DNA from: Kiritimatiellia bacterium
GTDB lineage: Bacteria; Verrucomicrobiota; Kiritimatiellia; RFP12; UBA1067
Assembly: GCA_017965685.1 (NCBI GenBank)
Contig: JAGCPM010000174.1
Span: 1-6,515, forward strand
Direction: 5' to 3'
DNA length: 6,515 bases
The translations under genes were made by a program, and so were the position numbers. The notes beneath the pieces are model-generated. The model did not search any database, was not told the origin of the DNA, and was given only the letters and a program-made list of their open reading frames with translations. Positions 5,862-6,515 of the stretch are shown here, one piece after another; the stretch's first letter is position 1, and every line of letters starts with the position of its first letter.

Positions 5862-6515
5862 CGGCCAAGACGGATGCGCGGGTCGAGCGCGGCGTAGAGG
5901 AGATCCGTAGCGAGATTGACGAACTGATACAAGAGCGCGCCGAAAACGACGAGCGCGCGCACTACGGCCATGTCCGACGAGTTGATAGCATTGATGGAGA
6001 CGTTCCCGAGACCGGGAATTCCAAAGAAGCTCTCCAGAAGCAGCGAGCCCGTGAAAAGATACGGTATCGACAGCGATATGTATGTCACAATCGGAATGAG
6101 AGCGTTGCGAAGGACGTGGCGCACCATTATCGTTGCGCCGCCCAAACCTTTCGCCCTTGCGGTAAGGACGTACGGCTTGTATATCTCGTCGAGGATCGCC
6201 GTCCTGAAAAACCTGACGTCCACTCCGAGCGAACTCAGTATTCCAATGATGACCGGCAGTGCAAGGCAGTATGCGTTCGAGTAGCCCCAAACCGGGAAAA
6301 GCCCGAGCTTGTACGACAGCAGGAACTGCCCAGCAAGAACCCACACCACGTAGTTGACACTCATGAAAAGAGTTGAGCCGACGAGCACAGCCCTGTCGAC
6401 CGCACCGCCCCTGAACGCGGCCGCGAGCATCGCGAGGGCGAGCGCGGCCAAAGCGCCGAAGACCAGTATCGGCACCGTTAGCGAAAGGCTCGGCCCCACT
6501 CCCCTTTTCAGTATG
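5858..6515 (-). CDS. ABC transporter permease, DppB/OppB family (5' part outside window)
   Basis: The visible 218 residues are the C-terminal two thirds of an oligopeptide/dipeptide/nickel-type inner-membrane permease, which pairs with a second permease, ATPases and a periplasmic binding protein to import short peptides or similar solutes. Several hydrophobic spans are visible. The cytoplasmic EAA loop that docks on the ATPase is clear (PYVLTARAKGLG, then HVLRNALIPI). The family endings LLLESFFGIPGLG and DLLYAALDPRIRL are present, and it stops at TAA (5860-5858). The frame stays open to the window edge. A GTG at 6499-6497 could be read as a start, but family members carry about 100 more residues before this point, including the first membrane span, so I treat the gene as truncated by the window. 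It is convergent with the aminomutase gene and shares stop-codon bases with it. It belongs to a separate minus-strand operon, and I see no functional link to the pseudo-synthase. Confidence 0.92.
   Translation of the reverse strand, partial: ILKRGVGPSLSLTVPILVFGALAALALAMLAAAFRGGAVDRAVLVGSTLFMSVNYVVWVLAGQFLLSYKLGLFPVWGYSNAYCLALPVIIGILSSLGVDVRFFRTAILDEIYKPYVLTARAKGLGGATIMVRHVLRNALIPIVTYISLSIPYLFTGSLLLESFFGIPGLGNVSINAINSSDMAVVRALVVFGALLYQFVNLATDLLYAALDPRIRLGR

Noticed and set aside
6497..6499. GTG as the true start of the ABC permease
   Set aside because: The frame continues open to the window edge, and family members have about 100 further N-terminal residues, so the gene is more likely cut by the window.
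1..6515. CRISPR arrays, insertion sequences, long direct repeats, riboswitches
   Set aside because: I saw no regularly spaced repeats, transposase motifs, terminal inverted repeats or leader structures beyond the tRNA and the short hairpin at 53-70.

Overview
The window is a compact, GC-rich bacterial segment with almost no intergenic space. It holds a tRNA-Ser gene, a three-gene plus-strand run directly behind it, and the 3' part of a convergent minus-strand transporter gene. The tRNA, the sigma70-like promoter, the GGAGGTGA ribosome binding site and the oligopeptide-type ABC permease all point to a bacterium. The ketosynthase resembles those of the iterative type I / PUFA-like synthases found in planctomycetes, deltaproteobacteria, cyanobacteria and uncultured PVC-type lineages. 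I cannot name the phylum; a PVC-group or similar Gram-negative environmental genome is only a guess.

Layout. Positions 2-85 read as the 3' tail of an unidentified plus-strand gene. A good promoter (TTGACG, 17-bp spacer, TATACT; 63-91) drives tRNA-Ser(GCU) at 111-204. Only 26 bp later, with no terminator and no visible Shine-Dalgarno, starts a 467-aa ketosynthase-like protein (231-1634). It overlaps by 4 nt (ATGA, strong SD) an 1114-aa protein (1631-4975) made of a KS-AT linker, an acyltransferase-like domain, a double-hotdog dehydratase-like domain and a C-terminal 4'-phosphopantetheinyl transferase (PPTase). This overlaps by 8 nt a 297-aa KamA-type radical SAM aminomutase (4968-5861). A DppB/OppB-type permease (minus strand, 5858-6515, cut by the window edge) converges on it so tightly that the two stop codons overlap.

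Main point. The first two genes together look like a polyketide/PUFA-type synthase (KS-AT-...-DH-PPTase) split at the KS/AT boundary. By hand alignment, nearly every catalytic residue of KS, AT and DH is replaced: KS Cys to Asn and first His to Asp; AT GHSxGE to GCAGGD and FHTP to FNTP; DH active-site His to Gly and Asp to Gln. The PPTase keeps all its metal-binding and catalytic residues, and the reading frames are long, intact and translationally coupled. No ACP or ketoreductase is present. This is best read as a maintained pseudo-synthase (a scaffold, chain-length-factor-like partner, or repurposed acyl-binding protein) carrying a live PPTase, in one operon with a probable lysine 2,3-aminomutase. 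The joint function is unknown. Apart from short gaps there is no stretch of more than about 150 bases without a gene.
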